Assembly (NCBI GenBank): GCA_002359315.1
Contig: DEMS01000027.1
Coordinates: forward strand, 1 to 64,000
DNA length: 64,000 bases
Direction of reading: 5' to 3'
Source: Bacteroidetes bacterium UBA2664
GTDB lineage: Bacteria > Bacteroidota > Rhodothermia > Balneolales > Balneolaceae
Position 1 is the stretch's first letter, and every line of letters starts with the position of its first letter. Position numbers and translations under genes: made by a program. The notes beneath the pieces are model-generated. The model saw only the letters and a program-made list of their open reading frames with translations. It was not told the origin of the DNA and did not search any database. Shown here one piece after another: positions 38,201-45,754 of this stretch.

Positions 38201-38734
38201 AAATCGATGCTGCAACACAGCCGGGGAGGCAGTGGGAAAATGGAACCTACGAATGTAAATGCAATCATTAAAGAGTTTGTAAATCTTGCATTTCATGGAA
38301 TGCGTGCAAGTAAAAATCCTATAAATGTTGATATTCAGTTTGAACTGGATGAATCGATCGACAAGGTTCCATTGATTACGGAAGATTTTAGCCGGGTTAT
38401 TTTGAACCTATGCAATAATTCTTTTGATGCGATGAGGGAGAAGGTGTCGGCAGACAGCTCGCAGAAGTCAGCCTATCTTCCCAAATTAACAGTTCGCACG
38501 TCGTCGGAGAATGGAAAGTTGGTTATCGAAATCAATGACAACGGCCCGGGTATTCCCAAGGAGATTAAGGACAAAATTATGCAGCCGTTTTTTACGACAA
38601 AAAAAGGGACGGAAGGGACCGGCCTGGGGCTATCCATCACTAATGATATTATAAAGGCTCATGGGGGATTACTGGAAATCAAAAGTGAAAAAAATGGCAC
38701 CAGTATGATGATTAAACTGAGCAAACATCAATGA
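35273..38734 (+). CDS. Histidine kinase with five GAF domains
   Basis: A 1153-residue soluble kinase with five GAF units at about residues 18, 191, 361, 541 and 718. Units 1-3 are of the DAQV class, unit 4 is the distinct LNTQTLLIRTF class, and unit 5 is the TVNRISQALVSQL class adjoining the catalytic core. DHp His910 lies in GIAHEIKNPLNFV, followed by an ATPase domain with DNGPGIPKE and GTGLGLSI. The DHp loop has no TCAGC tract (EEINRLSSNGK instead), and the one in the ATPase domain (38443-38471) is degenerate, so this core has escaped or lost the repeat. It is separated by 11 and 13 bp from its neighbours and is clearly in the same operon. Confidence 0.92.
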   Translation: MEKTDVTEIIARLEQREAELAVINSVQEALAANMAMQGIYDLVGDRIRDLFDAQVAAIGIFDHENSVEIFKYLYEKGERYYPEPRPIDKIRQRLIKTRKMIWINDNAAEAFTTITGEAPKAVPGTGFPKSMLFVPLTVGDSVQGYVSLQNLDREQAFSESDVQLLNTLANTMSVALENARLFNETEQRNAELAVINSVQEGLVAEMDMQGIYDLVGDRIRDLFDAQVTAIILFDLDEKLEEFKYLFEDGDRLYPSKRPYDKVREKIIEDRKTLFFNESAAEKLSNINGELHKPVPGTRVAQSALYVPLMLGNNVQGYVTLQNLDREHAFSESDVRLLSTLANSMSVALENARLFNESEQRNAELGVINSVQQGLVAEMDMEGIYELVGERIRELFDAQVAAIVTFDYEQKKEEFAYLYEDGGRLYPNPRSYDKVREKIISDKKTLLLNANAAEEMSKINEKPFKPVPGTQTAKSVLYVPMVVGDSVRGYVTLQNLDRDHAFAQSDVRLLETLVNSMSVALENARLFNETTRLLAITEQRNAELAVINSVQDGLVREMDMQAIYELVGDRICEVLNTQTLLIRTFNHENQVENWEYAVENGKRLEVEPRPFIWANQYLIKEKKPILINKDYIETAKKYGDKDRGVTKGLPPKSAIFVPMVVGDVVVGSVSLQNVETENAFSESDLQLITTLTNSMSVAVENARLFNETTRLLSETEQRATELQTVNRISQALVSQLDFDALITLVGELMKETFKADIVYVAMYDEASDLIQFPYEYGDKNEPRKFGDGFTERIITNNEPLLINKGIQEIREQLKAKRIGRVTSSFLGVPVQIGRKPIGVISVQSTEEENRFHENDLRLLSTIAANVSVAMQNADAYEKLKSALDELKAAQEQLVQQEKLASLGQLTAGIAHEIKNPLNFVTNFSDLSIELIEEAREEINRLSSNGKIDVEELSAILNDIDANQQKIFEHGTRADSIVKSMLQHSRGGSGKMEPTNVNAIIKEFVNLAFHGMRASKNPINVDIQFELDESIDKVPLITEDFSRVILNLCNNSFDAMREKVSADSSQKSAYLPKLTVRTSSENGKLVIEINDNGPGIPKEIKDKIMQPFFTTKKGTEGTGLGLSITNDIIKAHGGLLEIKSEKNGTSMMIKLSKHQ

Positions 38735-38747
38735 ATCCGTTAAGGAC

Positions 38748-41700
38748 ATGAAAAAAAGCGATCGGGATTTATCTGCAACACTTCTGCAACGGGAAGCTGA
38801 AATTGCTGTTATCAACAGTGTTCAACAAGGACTTCTTGCCAAAATGAAAATGCAGGAAATATATGATTTGGTTGGCGAAAAAATTCGGGAGCTTTTTGAT
38901 GCTCAGGTTGTAGGGATCTGTACATTTAATCATGAAAACAAGACAGAAAATTTTCATTATCTATTTGAGGATGACCAGCTTCATGATATACAACCCCGCC
39001 CTATCGATAATCTGCGTGTACGGCTTATAGAAATGGGTGAACTGATTCTTATAAACGAAAATGCAGATGAAGCCTGGAGAGAGATTACCGGTGAAGAACC
39101 GACCGTAGCTGAAGGCACAAAACCCACTAAATCTGCATTATATGTACCCATGAAAGCCGGGGAGGTAGTTTTTGGTTATATCACATTGCAAAATCTGGAT
39201 CGTGAACACGCTTTCAGTGATTCGGATGTACAGCTTTTAAATACACTTGCCAATAGTATCAGTATAGCCCTTGAAAATGCCCATCTTTTTAACGAAACCG
39301 AACAGCGAAATGCAGAATTAGCGATTATCAACAGTGTTCAGGAGGGTCTTGTGGCAGAGATGGATCTTCAGGGAATATATGACCTGGTGGGTGAGCGGGT
39401 CAGAAAAATATTTGATTCCCAGGTTACAGTAATTGCAGTTTTTAATCTTGATAAACAAACTGAAGAATTCAGATACGTTTTTGAGGATGGGAAACGGTAC
39501 TATCCGACACCTAGAAGAAATGATGAAATACGTAAATACCTGATTCAGCATAAGAAAAAAATTCACATCAATTCAGATGCCCTCAATGAAGTAAAAAAAG
39601 TTGGTGCTTCAACGAAAGCTGCTCCCGGCACTGAATTCCCAAAATCGATGGTATATGTCCCGCTGGTAATTAACGATCAGGTGAAAGGATATGTTAGCCT
39701 TCAAAACCTGGACCGTGAATACGCCTTTAGTGATAGTGATGTGCAGTTGTTAAGTACTCTTGCCAATAGCATGAGTGTGGCACTCGAAAATGCCCGTCTT
39801 TTCAATGAAACCGAACAGCGAAATGCAGAGCTGGCGGTCATCAACAGTGTGCAGGAAGGCCTGGTAGCTGAAATGGATATGCAGGGGATTTATGATCTGG
39901 TAGGGGATCGAATTCGGGAGCTTTTTGATGCTCAAGTGGCTGCAATTTGTACGTTTGATCACGACAAGAAAACCGAAAATTTCAATTATGTCTTTGAAAA
40001 TGGGGAACGGTTTTATCCGGGGGAACGACCCATTGATAATCTTCGTGAATATTTGATTAAAACTCAGAAGCTGATCCATATAAATGAAGATGCTGACGAA
40101 ACAATAGCTTCTATTATTGGCGAAGAGGCTCCTAAAGCTGTGCCGGGCACTCGTGAACCAAAATCCCTGCTGTATGTTCCTCTTCAAATAGGTAACTCTA
40201 TTCGCGGGTATGTATCGTTACAAAATCTCGACCGTGAACAGGCATTCAGTGAATCCGATGTGCAACTTTTGAGCACCCTTGCCAACAGTATGAGTGTGGC
40301 TCTCGAGAACGCACGTCTCTTCAATGAAACCGAACAGCGAAATGCGGAGCTGGCTGTAATTAACAGCGTGCAGGAAGGCCTGGTAGCAGAAATGGACCTG
40401 CAGGGTATTTATGATCTGGTCGGTGACCGGCTTAGAGATCTGTTTGATGCTCAGGTTGCAGCTATCTGTACCTTTAACCATGAGAGTCGTACTGAAAAAT
40501 TTCAGTATCTGTTTGAAAATGGCGAGCGTTATTATCCCGGAGAAAGGCCGATCGATAAACTTCGAAACTATCTGATCCAATCCCAAAAACTGATCTGGAT
40601 CAATGAAAATGCTTCTGAGGCATTTACTTCCATTACCGGTGAGACACAAACATCTGTACCGGGTACCAAATTGGCTAAGTCTATGGTCTATGTACCTCTG
40701 ATTATCGGAGATACAGTTCGCGGTTATGTAACCCTTCAAAATGTTGACCGCGAATTTGCATTCAGTGAATCAGATGTGCGACTGCTGAGCACCCTGGCCA
40801 ACAGTATGAGTGTAGCCCTTGAAAACGCGCGGCTTTTCAATGAAACCGAACAGCGAAATGCGGAGCTGGCCGTTATCAACAGCGTGCAGGAAGGCCTCGT
40901 AGCCGAAATGGACCTTCAGGGGATTTATGATTTGGTGGGTGATAAAATTAGAGACCTCTTTGATTCGCAGGTTACGGCTATTATTACTTTTGATACCGAA
41001 AGTAAAATGGAAGATTTCAAGTACCTGTTCGAAGATGGGGAGCGGTTATATATTGATAAACGACCGTATGATAAAGTGAGAGAGAAGCTCATTCAAGAAC
41101 AAAAAACACAGCTGTTTAATGAAAAAGCAGCTCAAACGATGTCCGAAATCAACGGGGTCGTTTTTAAACCGGCGCCGGGTACTGCAATGCCTCAGTCAGT
41201 ATTGTTAGTTCCGATGATTGTAGGAAGCAACGTTCGCGGTTATGTGACCCTTCAAAATCTGGACAGGGAAAATGCGTTCAGTGAGTCAGATGTACGCCTG
41301 TTAAATACGCTGGTTAACAGTATGAGTGTGGCCCTGGAGAACGCCCGGTTATTTAATGAAACAACACGCCTTCTGGCCGAAACAGAGCAGCGAAATGCAG
41401 AATTGGCTGTCATTAACAGTGTACAGGAAGGCCTTGTGCGGGAAATGGATATGCATGCCATTTATAACCTGGTCGGAAATCGTATTTGTGAAGTGCTCAA
41501 TACCCAAACCCTCCTCATTCGCACATTTGACCATGAAAATAAACTTGAAACCTGGGAGTTTGCAATTGAGAACGGTGAAAGGCTATACAGTGAACCCCGT
41601 CCATTTATCTGGGCAAATGAACATTTGATTAAAACTAAAGAAGCGTTATTAATCAATGAAAATTATACAGAAACGTCCAAAAAATATGGCGGTAAAGGGG

Positions 41701-43307
41701 TTTCCAAAGGGCATCCCCCAAAATCCGGCGTTTTTGTACCCATGATTGTAGGGGATGATGTAAAAGGTTCGGTAAGCCTGCAAAACATCGAAAAGGAACA
41801 TGCATTTACGGATTCCGATGTGCGCCTTTTAGCCACTCTTACCAACAGTATGAGTGTAGCTATTGAAAATGCCAGACTCTTTAACGAAACCGTTCGTTTA
41901 TTGCAGGAAACAGAGCAGCGAGCGGCTGAAATGCAAACGGTTAATAACATTAGCCGGGCGTTGGTTTCACAGCTTGAGTTGGACAAGCTTATAGAGCTGG
42001 TTGGCAATCAGATGAAAGATACCTTTAAAGCGGATATCGTTTATCTGGCTCTTTACGATGTCGAATCCAATATGCTCAACTTTCCTTATACCTATGGTGA
42101 AACCATTCAATCAAGGCCTTTTGCAAATAATATCACTGAAAAAATTATTAAAACCAGGAAGCCGCTACTTGTAAATCAGGAGCTTGAAAAAACATATGAG
42201 CAGCTTAAACTTGAAAAAAAGGGGGAGTGGGTGGAATCATTCCTGGGCGTGCCTATTATTGCCGGGAAGGAGTCGATCGGTGTAATCAGCGTTCAAAGTA
42301 AAAACCGAAGTACTCGATTTGATGAATACGACCAGCGTCTGCTTACCACGATTGCTGCCAATGTAGGTGTGGCGATGCAAAATGCAGAGGCGTATCAAAA
42401 ATTGCAGTCTGCATTAACGAATTTGAAATCCGCCCAGGAGCAGCTTGTGCAGCAGGAGAAGCTTGCCAGTCTGGGTCAGTTAACGGCCGGAATCGCACAC
42501 GAAATCAAAAATCCGCTCAATTTTGTGACTAACTTTTCGGATGTAAGTATTGAAATGATCGAAGAGGTGAAGGAAGAGTTGTCAGCTGTCAGCCGTCAGC
42601 TTTCAGAGAGTTCCCTCACTTCCAATGCTTCCGCCAATGGAGGGTCTAATACCGGCGCGAATGATAAAACGGGGGATATGAGCCATATGGAAGACGCCCT
42701 CGAAATTCTTGATGATATTGCAGGCAATCTTCGCAAAATATACGAACACGGAACCCGTGCCGACGGTATCGTAAAATCTATGTTGCAACACAGCCGGGGT
42801 GGCAGCGGGAAAATGGAGCCGACGGATGTAAATACGGTGCTCAAAGAGTTTGTAAACCTTGCATTCCATGGGATGAGGGCCAGTAAAAATCCGATCAATG
42901 TTGATATTGATCTCGATTTGGACAGTTCCATTGGAAAAGTGCCGATGATAACAGAGGATTTTTCGAGGGTGATCTTGAATTTGTGTAATAATGGGTTTGA
43001 TGCGATGAGGGAAAAACTGTCAGCGGCCAGCGAACAGCCGTCAGATCCTTATAATGCAAAATTAACGATTCGGACAAAAGCACAGAATGGGAATGTTGTT
43101 TTAGAAATAGAAGATAACGGGACGGGAATACCTGATAAAATTAAGGATAAAATCTTGCAGCCGTTTTTTACGACAAAAAAAGGGACCGAAGGAACAGGGC
43201 TGGGACTATCTATTACAAATGATATTGTGAAAGCACACGGGGGTTCTATGAATATTTCATCTGAATTTGGAGTGGGTACGACATTCACCATTATGTTACC
43301 GAACTAA
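38748..43307 (+). CDS. Histidine kinase with seven GAF domains
   Basis: A 1519-residue soluble kinase, the largest of the set. GAF units begin at about residues 16, 189, 360, 533, 705, 884 and 1061. Units 1-5 belong to the DAQV/DSQV class, unit 6 to the LNTQTLLIRTF class and unit 7 to the core-proximal TVNNISRALVSQL class. DHp His1251 lies in GIAHEIKNPLNFV; the ATPase domain has DNGTGIPDK (Thr in place of the usual Pro) and GTGLGLSI. Compared with the five-GAF neighbour it has two extra DAQV-class units in the front part, consistent with unequal recombination. TCAGC-type tracts lie at 42579-42606 and 43017-43044. AAGGA precedes the start. A receiver gene follows after 107 bp. Confidence 0.92.
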   Translation: MKKSDRDLSATLLQREAEIAVINSVQQGLLAKMKMQEIYDLVGEKIRELFDAQVVGICTFNHENKTENFHYLFEDDQLHDIQPRPIDNLRVRLIEMGELILINENADEAWREITGEEPTVAEGTKPTKSALYVPMKAGEVVFGYITLQNLDREHAFSDSDVQLLNTLANSISIALENAHLFNETEQRNAELAIINSVQEGLVAEMDLQGIYDLVGERVRKIFDSQVTVIAVFNLDKQTEEFRYVFEDGKRYYPTPRRNDEIRKYLIQHKKKIHINSDALNEVKKVGASTKAAPGTEFPKSMVYVPLVINDQVKGYVSLQNLDREYAFSDSDVQLLSTLANSMSVALENARLFNETEQRNAELAVINSVQEGLVAEMDMQGIYDLVGDRIRELFDAQVAAICTFDHDKKTENFNYVFENGERFYPGERPIDNLREYLIKTQKLIHINEDADETIASIIGEEAPKAVPGTREPKSLLYVPLQIGNSIRGYVSLQNLDREQAFSESDVQLLSTLANSMSVALENARLFNETEQRNAELAVINSVQEGLVAEMDLQGIYDLVGDRLRDLFDAQVAAICTFNHESRTEKFQYLFENGERYYPGERPIDKLRNYLIQSQKLIWINENASEAFTSITGETQTSVPGTKLAKSMVYVPLIIGDTVRGYVTLQNVDREFAFSESDVRLLSTLANSMSVALENARLFNETEQRNAELAVINSVQEGLVAEMDLQGIYDLVGDKIRDLFDSQVTAIITFDTESKMEDFKYLFEDGERLYIDKRPYDKVREKLIQEQKTQLFNEKAAQTMSEINGVVFKPAPGTAMPQSVLLVPMIVGSNVRGYVTLQNLDRENAFSESDVRLLNTLVNSMSVALENARLFNETTRLLAETEQRNAELAVINSVQEGLVREMDMHAIYNLVGNRICEVLNTQTLLIRTFDHENKLETWEFAIENGERLYSEPRPFIWANEHLIKTKEALLINENYTETSKKYGGKGVSKGHPPKSGVFVPMIVGDDVKGSVSLQNIEKEHAFTDSDVRLLATLTNSMSVAIENARLFNETVRLLQETEQRAAEMQTVNNISRALVSQLELDKLIELVGNQMKDTFKADIVYLALYDVESNMLNFPYTYGETIQSRPFANNITEKIIKTRKPLLVNQELEKTYEQLKLEKKGEWVESFLGVPIIAGKESIGVISVQSKNRSTRFDEYDQRLLTTIAANVGVAMQNAEAYQKLQSALTNLKSAQEQLVQQEKLASLGQLTAGIAHEIKNPLNFVTNFSDVSIEMIEEVKEELSAVSRQLSESSLTSNASANGGSNTGANDKTGDMSHMEDALEILDDIAGNLRKIYEHGTRADGIVKSMLQHSRGGSGKMEPTDVNTVLKEFVNLAFHGMRASKNPINVDIDLDLDSSIGKVPMITEDFSRVILNLCNNGFDAMREKLSAASEQPSDPYNAKLTIRTKAQNGNVVLEIEDNGTGIPDKIKDKILQPFFTTKKGTEGTGLGLSITNDIVKAHGGSMNISSEFGVGTTFTIMLPN

Positions 43308-43414
43308 TGAAAGAATGTTATATTATTGCAAAAGGTTTAAAGAGTGATTGAAGAGTGTTATTCTAACAGGTCGTTTTTAATGAATCAAAATCTATAAATA
43401 CAGACAGTATAAAG

Positions 43415-43798
43415 ATGATAAAAATTTTAGTAGTTGATGATGAAAAAGATGTAGAGATGCTCTTCAGACAGAAGTTCAGGAAAGAGATACGGAGCAATCA
43501 AATTCACATGGAATTCGCATTTTCAGGGAATGAAGCTCTGGATGTCCTCGGCAGCTCGGAACCACCGGATGTTGTTTATGTCTTTTCAGACATCAATATG
43601 CCCGGAATGTCCGGATTGGAACTCCTTGAAAAAGTGAGAAAAAAATATCCGGCGATTAAAGTATCCATGATCTCTGCGTACGGTGATCAGGAGAATTATG
43701 AACGTGCCATCGCATCCGGAGCCCGGGAATTTTTTACGAAACCAATTGATTTCGATTCATTGAAAGATGAAATCAACAAGATGATTAAACCAAAATAG
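43415..43798 (+). CDS. Single-domain response regulator, copy 3
   Basis: A 127-residue CheY-like receiver, a clear but more distant paralogue of those at 6203 and 19485. Asp8-Asp9 form the acidic pocket, Asp59 in FSDINMPGMSG is the phosphoacceptor, and Lys lies in FFTKPID. It directly follows four kinases that lack receivers, making it their likely shared target. It abuts the receiver-phosphatase gene, so a relay from kinases to this receiver and to the PP2C regulator is plausible. Confidence 0.93.
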   Translation: MIKILVVDDEKDVEMLFRQKFRKEIRSNQIHMEFAFSGNEALDVLGSSEPPDVVYVFSDINMPGMSGLELLEKVRKKYPAIKVSMISAYGDQENYERAIASGAREFFTKPIDFDSLKDEINKMIKPK

Positions 43799-43806
43799 TG
43801 AACCAT

Positions 43807-44985
43807 ATGAATTCTCAAATAAGGAAAATACTTGTTGTTGATGATGAGCCGGATCTGCAAATGCTTATGCTCCAGAAATTCAGGCATAAGGTTAAATCAA
43901 AAGAGTATGAATTTTTATTTGCTGAAAATGGAAGTGAGGCTTTGGAGTCTCTGAAGGTTAATAATGATGTTTCTTTGGTTTTGAGTGATATCAATATGCC
44001 GCGAATGGATGGACTCACCCTGCTGAATGAACTTCAAAACCTGGAACGGCCGGACCTCAAAACGGTCATGGTTTCGGCATACGGCGATATGGAAAACATC
44101 CGTACTGCGATGAACAGGGGAGCCTATGATTTTGTAACAAAGCCGATTGATTTTAAGGATATGGAGACCACGATTGAAAAATCATTTCAGGAAATAGAAC
44201 GAATTTATCGCTCTCTGGAAGTGGAAAAACAGTTGGAATCAATTAATTTTGATCTGGACATGGCTGCCAGAATTCAGCAGAAGCTGCTCCATCAGGATTT
44301 CCCGGTCTTTTCGGATGATGACCGTTTTGGTGTATATGCCAATATGATTGCTGCCAAACATGTAGGCGGTGATTTTTTTGATTTTCTAATGATAGATGAT
44401 GACCATTTAATCTTTTTTATAGGTGATGTGGCCGGTAAAGGGATGCCTGCCGCCATCTATATGGCTGTTTGTAAAACGATGCTGAAAGCGATCGCTTCTG
44501 AAGTATCCGATCCGGCGGAATGCATCAATAAGGTAAACAACATGCTGATTCCCGAGAGTGACATGTCGACATTTGTTACCGTTTTTATTGGCGTGTTAAA
44601 TGTAAAAACCGGGGAACTGAATTATTGCAATGGCGGACATAACCTCCCCTATATTGCATCTGAAAAAGGAGAAGTTACTGAAATAGAGGATGTAGGGGGT
44701 TTACTATTAGGTAAATTTGAGAATGCACCATATCAAAAAGGAACTGTACAGCTCAATCCGGGTGATACCATTGTAACGTTTACAGATGGAGTCACAGAAG
44801 CTGAAAATGAATCATCAGACTTTTTTGATGAAGAACGGGTCATCAGCTATTTAAAGAAAAATGGCCCCCGTGCACTTGATTCTCAAGTTAAAGGTTTGTT
44901 CCTGGAAGTGATGAAATTTGCCGGATCCGCAACACAATCTGATGATATCACAGTCTTATCCGTCCGCTATAACGGAAGCAAATAG
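43807..44985 (+). CDS. Response regulator with SpoIIE/PP2C phosphatase output
   Basis: A 392-residue protein: an N-terminal receiver (about 1-125; Asp61 in LSDINMPRMDG, Lys in FVTKPIDF), a coiled-coil linker (about 130-165) and a SpoIIE/RsbU-type PP2C domain (about 165-390; LDMAARIQQKLL, GGDFFDFLMI, FFIGDVAGKGMPAAIYMA, CNGGHNLPY, FTDGVTEAEN). Metal-binding aspartates in GGDFFD and GDVAGKG are present. Such proteins dephosphorylate STAS anti-anti-sigma factors when the receiver is phosphorylated. A GTG at 43798 would add three residues; the ATG at 43807 is preferred. A STAS gene lies just beyond on the opposite strand. Confidence 0.92.
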   Translation: MNSQIRKILVVDDEPDLQMLMLQKFRHKVKSKEYEFLFAENGSEALESLKVNNDVSLVLSDINMPRMDGLTLLNELQNLERPDLKTVMVSAYGDMENIRTAMNRGAYDFVTKPIDFKDMETTIEKSFQEIERIYRSLEVEKQLESINFDLDMAARIQQKLLHQDFPVFSDDDRFGVYANMIAAKHVGGDFFDFLMIDDDHLIFFIGDVAGKGMPAAIYMAVCKTMLKAIASEVSDPAECINKVNNMLIPESDMSTFVTVFIGVLNVKTGELNYCNGGHNLPYIASEKGEVTEIEDVGGLLLGKFENAPYQKGTVQLNPGDTIVTFTDGVTEAENESSDFFDEERVISYLKKNGPRALDSQVKGLFLEVMKFAGSATQSDDITVLSVRYNGSK

Positions 44986-44992
44986 TCATAGG

Positions 44993-45023
44993 TTGATCAT
45001 TCACTGTATGAGTGAATGATCAA
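44993..45023. terminator. Bidirectional terminator-like hairpin
   Basis: A perfect 13-bp stem (arms 44993-45005 and 45011-45023, containing TGATCATTCACT / AGTGAATGATCA) with loop GTATG lies between the convergent receiver-PP2C and STAS genes. T-tracts are poor on both sides, but stem length and position support a shared terminator. Confidence 0.65.
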
Positions 45024-45080
45024 ATCAGTTTATTAATATAGCTGAAGAACAGCACGCCTGCCTTTCAAAATAATAAATCT

Positions 45081-45419
45081 CTATTGATAAGCTTTTACAG
45101 CTTCATCCAGTGTTTTGTAGTGGTCAAAAACCGTGATGAGTTTTGTTACGATCAGCAAACTTTCAATTCTGTCCGAAGCTCCACAAATTTTCAAGTCTCC
45201 ACCGGCATTCCGCAAACTGGTAAGAGTTGAAATCAAGATTCCAAGTCCGGACGAATTCATAAACGTCACTTTACTCAAATCAGCTACAACATTTGTTTTG
45301 CCCTCTTCTATGAACTTTTTAATGTCATCAGATAAGCCTGTAGCTGAAGGCCCGCCCATTGCTTTCCCCTTAAATGTCAGGATCACTGTGTTATATTGTT
45401 CTGATACTGAATATTTCAT
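45081..45419 (-). CDS. STAS-domain anti-anti-sigma factor-like protein
   Basis: A 112-residue single STAS domain. The likely phosphorylation Ser is Ser56 or Ser57 in FMNSSGLGIL, the usual position in SpoIIAA/RsbV-type proteins. It is convergent with the receiver-PP2C gene, whose phosphatase domain would be expected to dephosphorylate it. No RsbW/SpoIIAB-type kinase or sigma factor gene is nearby, so the partner-switching module is incomplete in this window. Confidence 0.9.
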   Translation of the reverse strand: MKYSVSEQYNTVILTFKGKAMGGPSATGLSDDIKKFIEEGKTNVVADLSKVTFMNSSGLGILISTLTSLRNAGGDLKICGASDRIESLLIVTKLITVFDHYKTLDEAVKAYQ

Positions 45420-45754
45420 GTACGTTGTGTTTGTTTGATGTTAAAATATGTTTTGGTTGTCTGAAATAAACTGATTTATGCTAAATATGCTATTTTTTTA
45501 TCAAAAAATCTTAAAAACAGCCAAATAAAATTATCTCAACTAACTTGAATAAAACTATTGACTTTTACTTTTTTAATTAGAATTCTAAATTTTCCAAACC
45601 AAACGTATATTAGCGGGAAGTAAAGTTCCCGGTATCAGATCCTATTTGGATGTTTTTGAAATAAAATTGAATCAAAACCAAGCCAAAAGGGATTAAATTA
45701 ATGTGACCCCGAACAGTCAGGCTTTATATCATTTTTTTGAAGTATGATGATTAC
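45420..45754. other. Divergent intergenic region before a propeller kinase
   Basis: An AT-rich region of about 330 bp with no gene. It must carry the promoter of the STAS gene (leftward) and of the kinase at 45755 (rightward). No 21-bp direct-repeat promoter motif is present. TTGAC near 45558 could be part of a promoter, but no well-spaced -10 was found. Confidence 0.4.

Noticed and set aside
38797..42420. Regularly spaced repeats that could suggest a CRISPR array or satellite
   Set aside because: The period of about 516 bp corresponds to whole GAF domains in one open reading frame; these are coding repeats.
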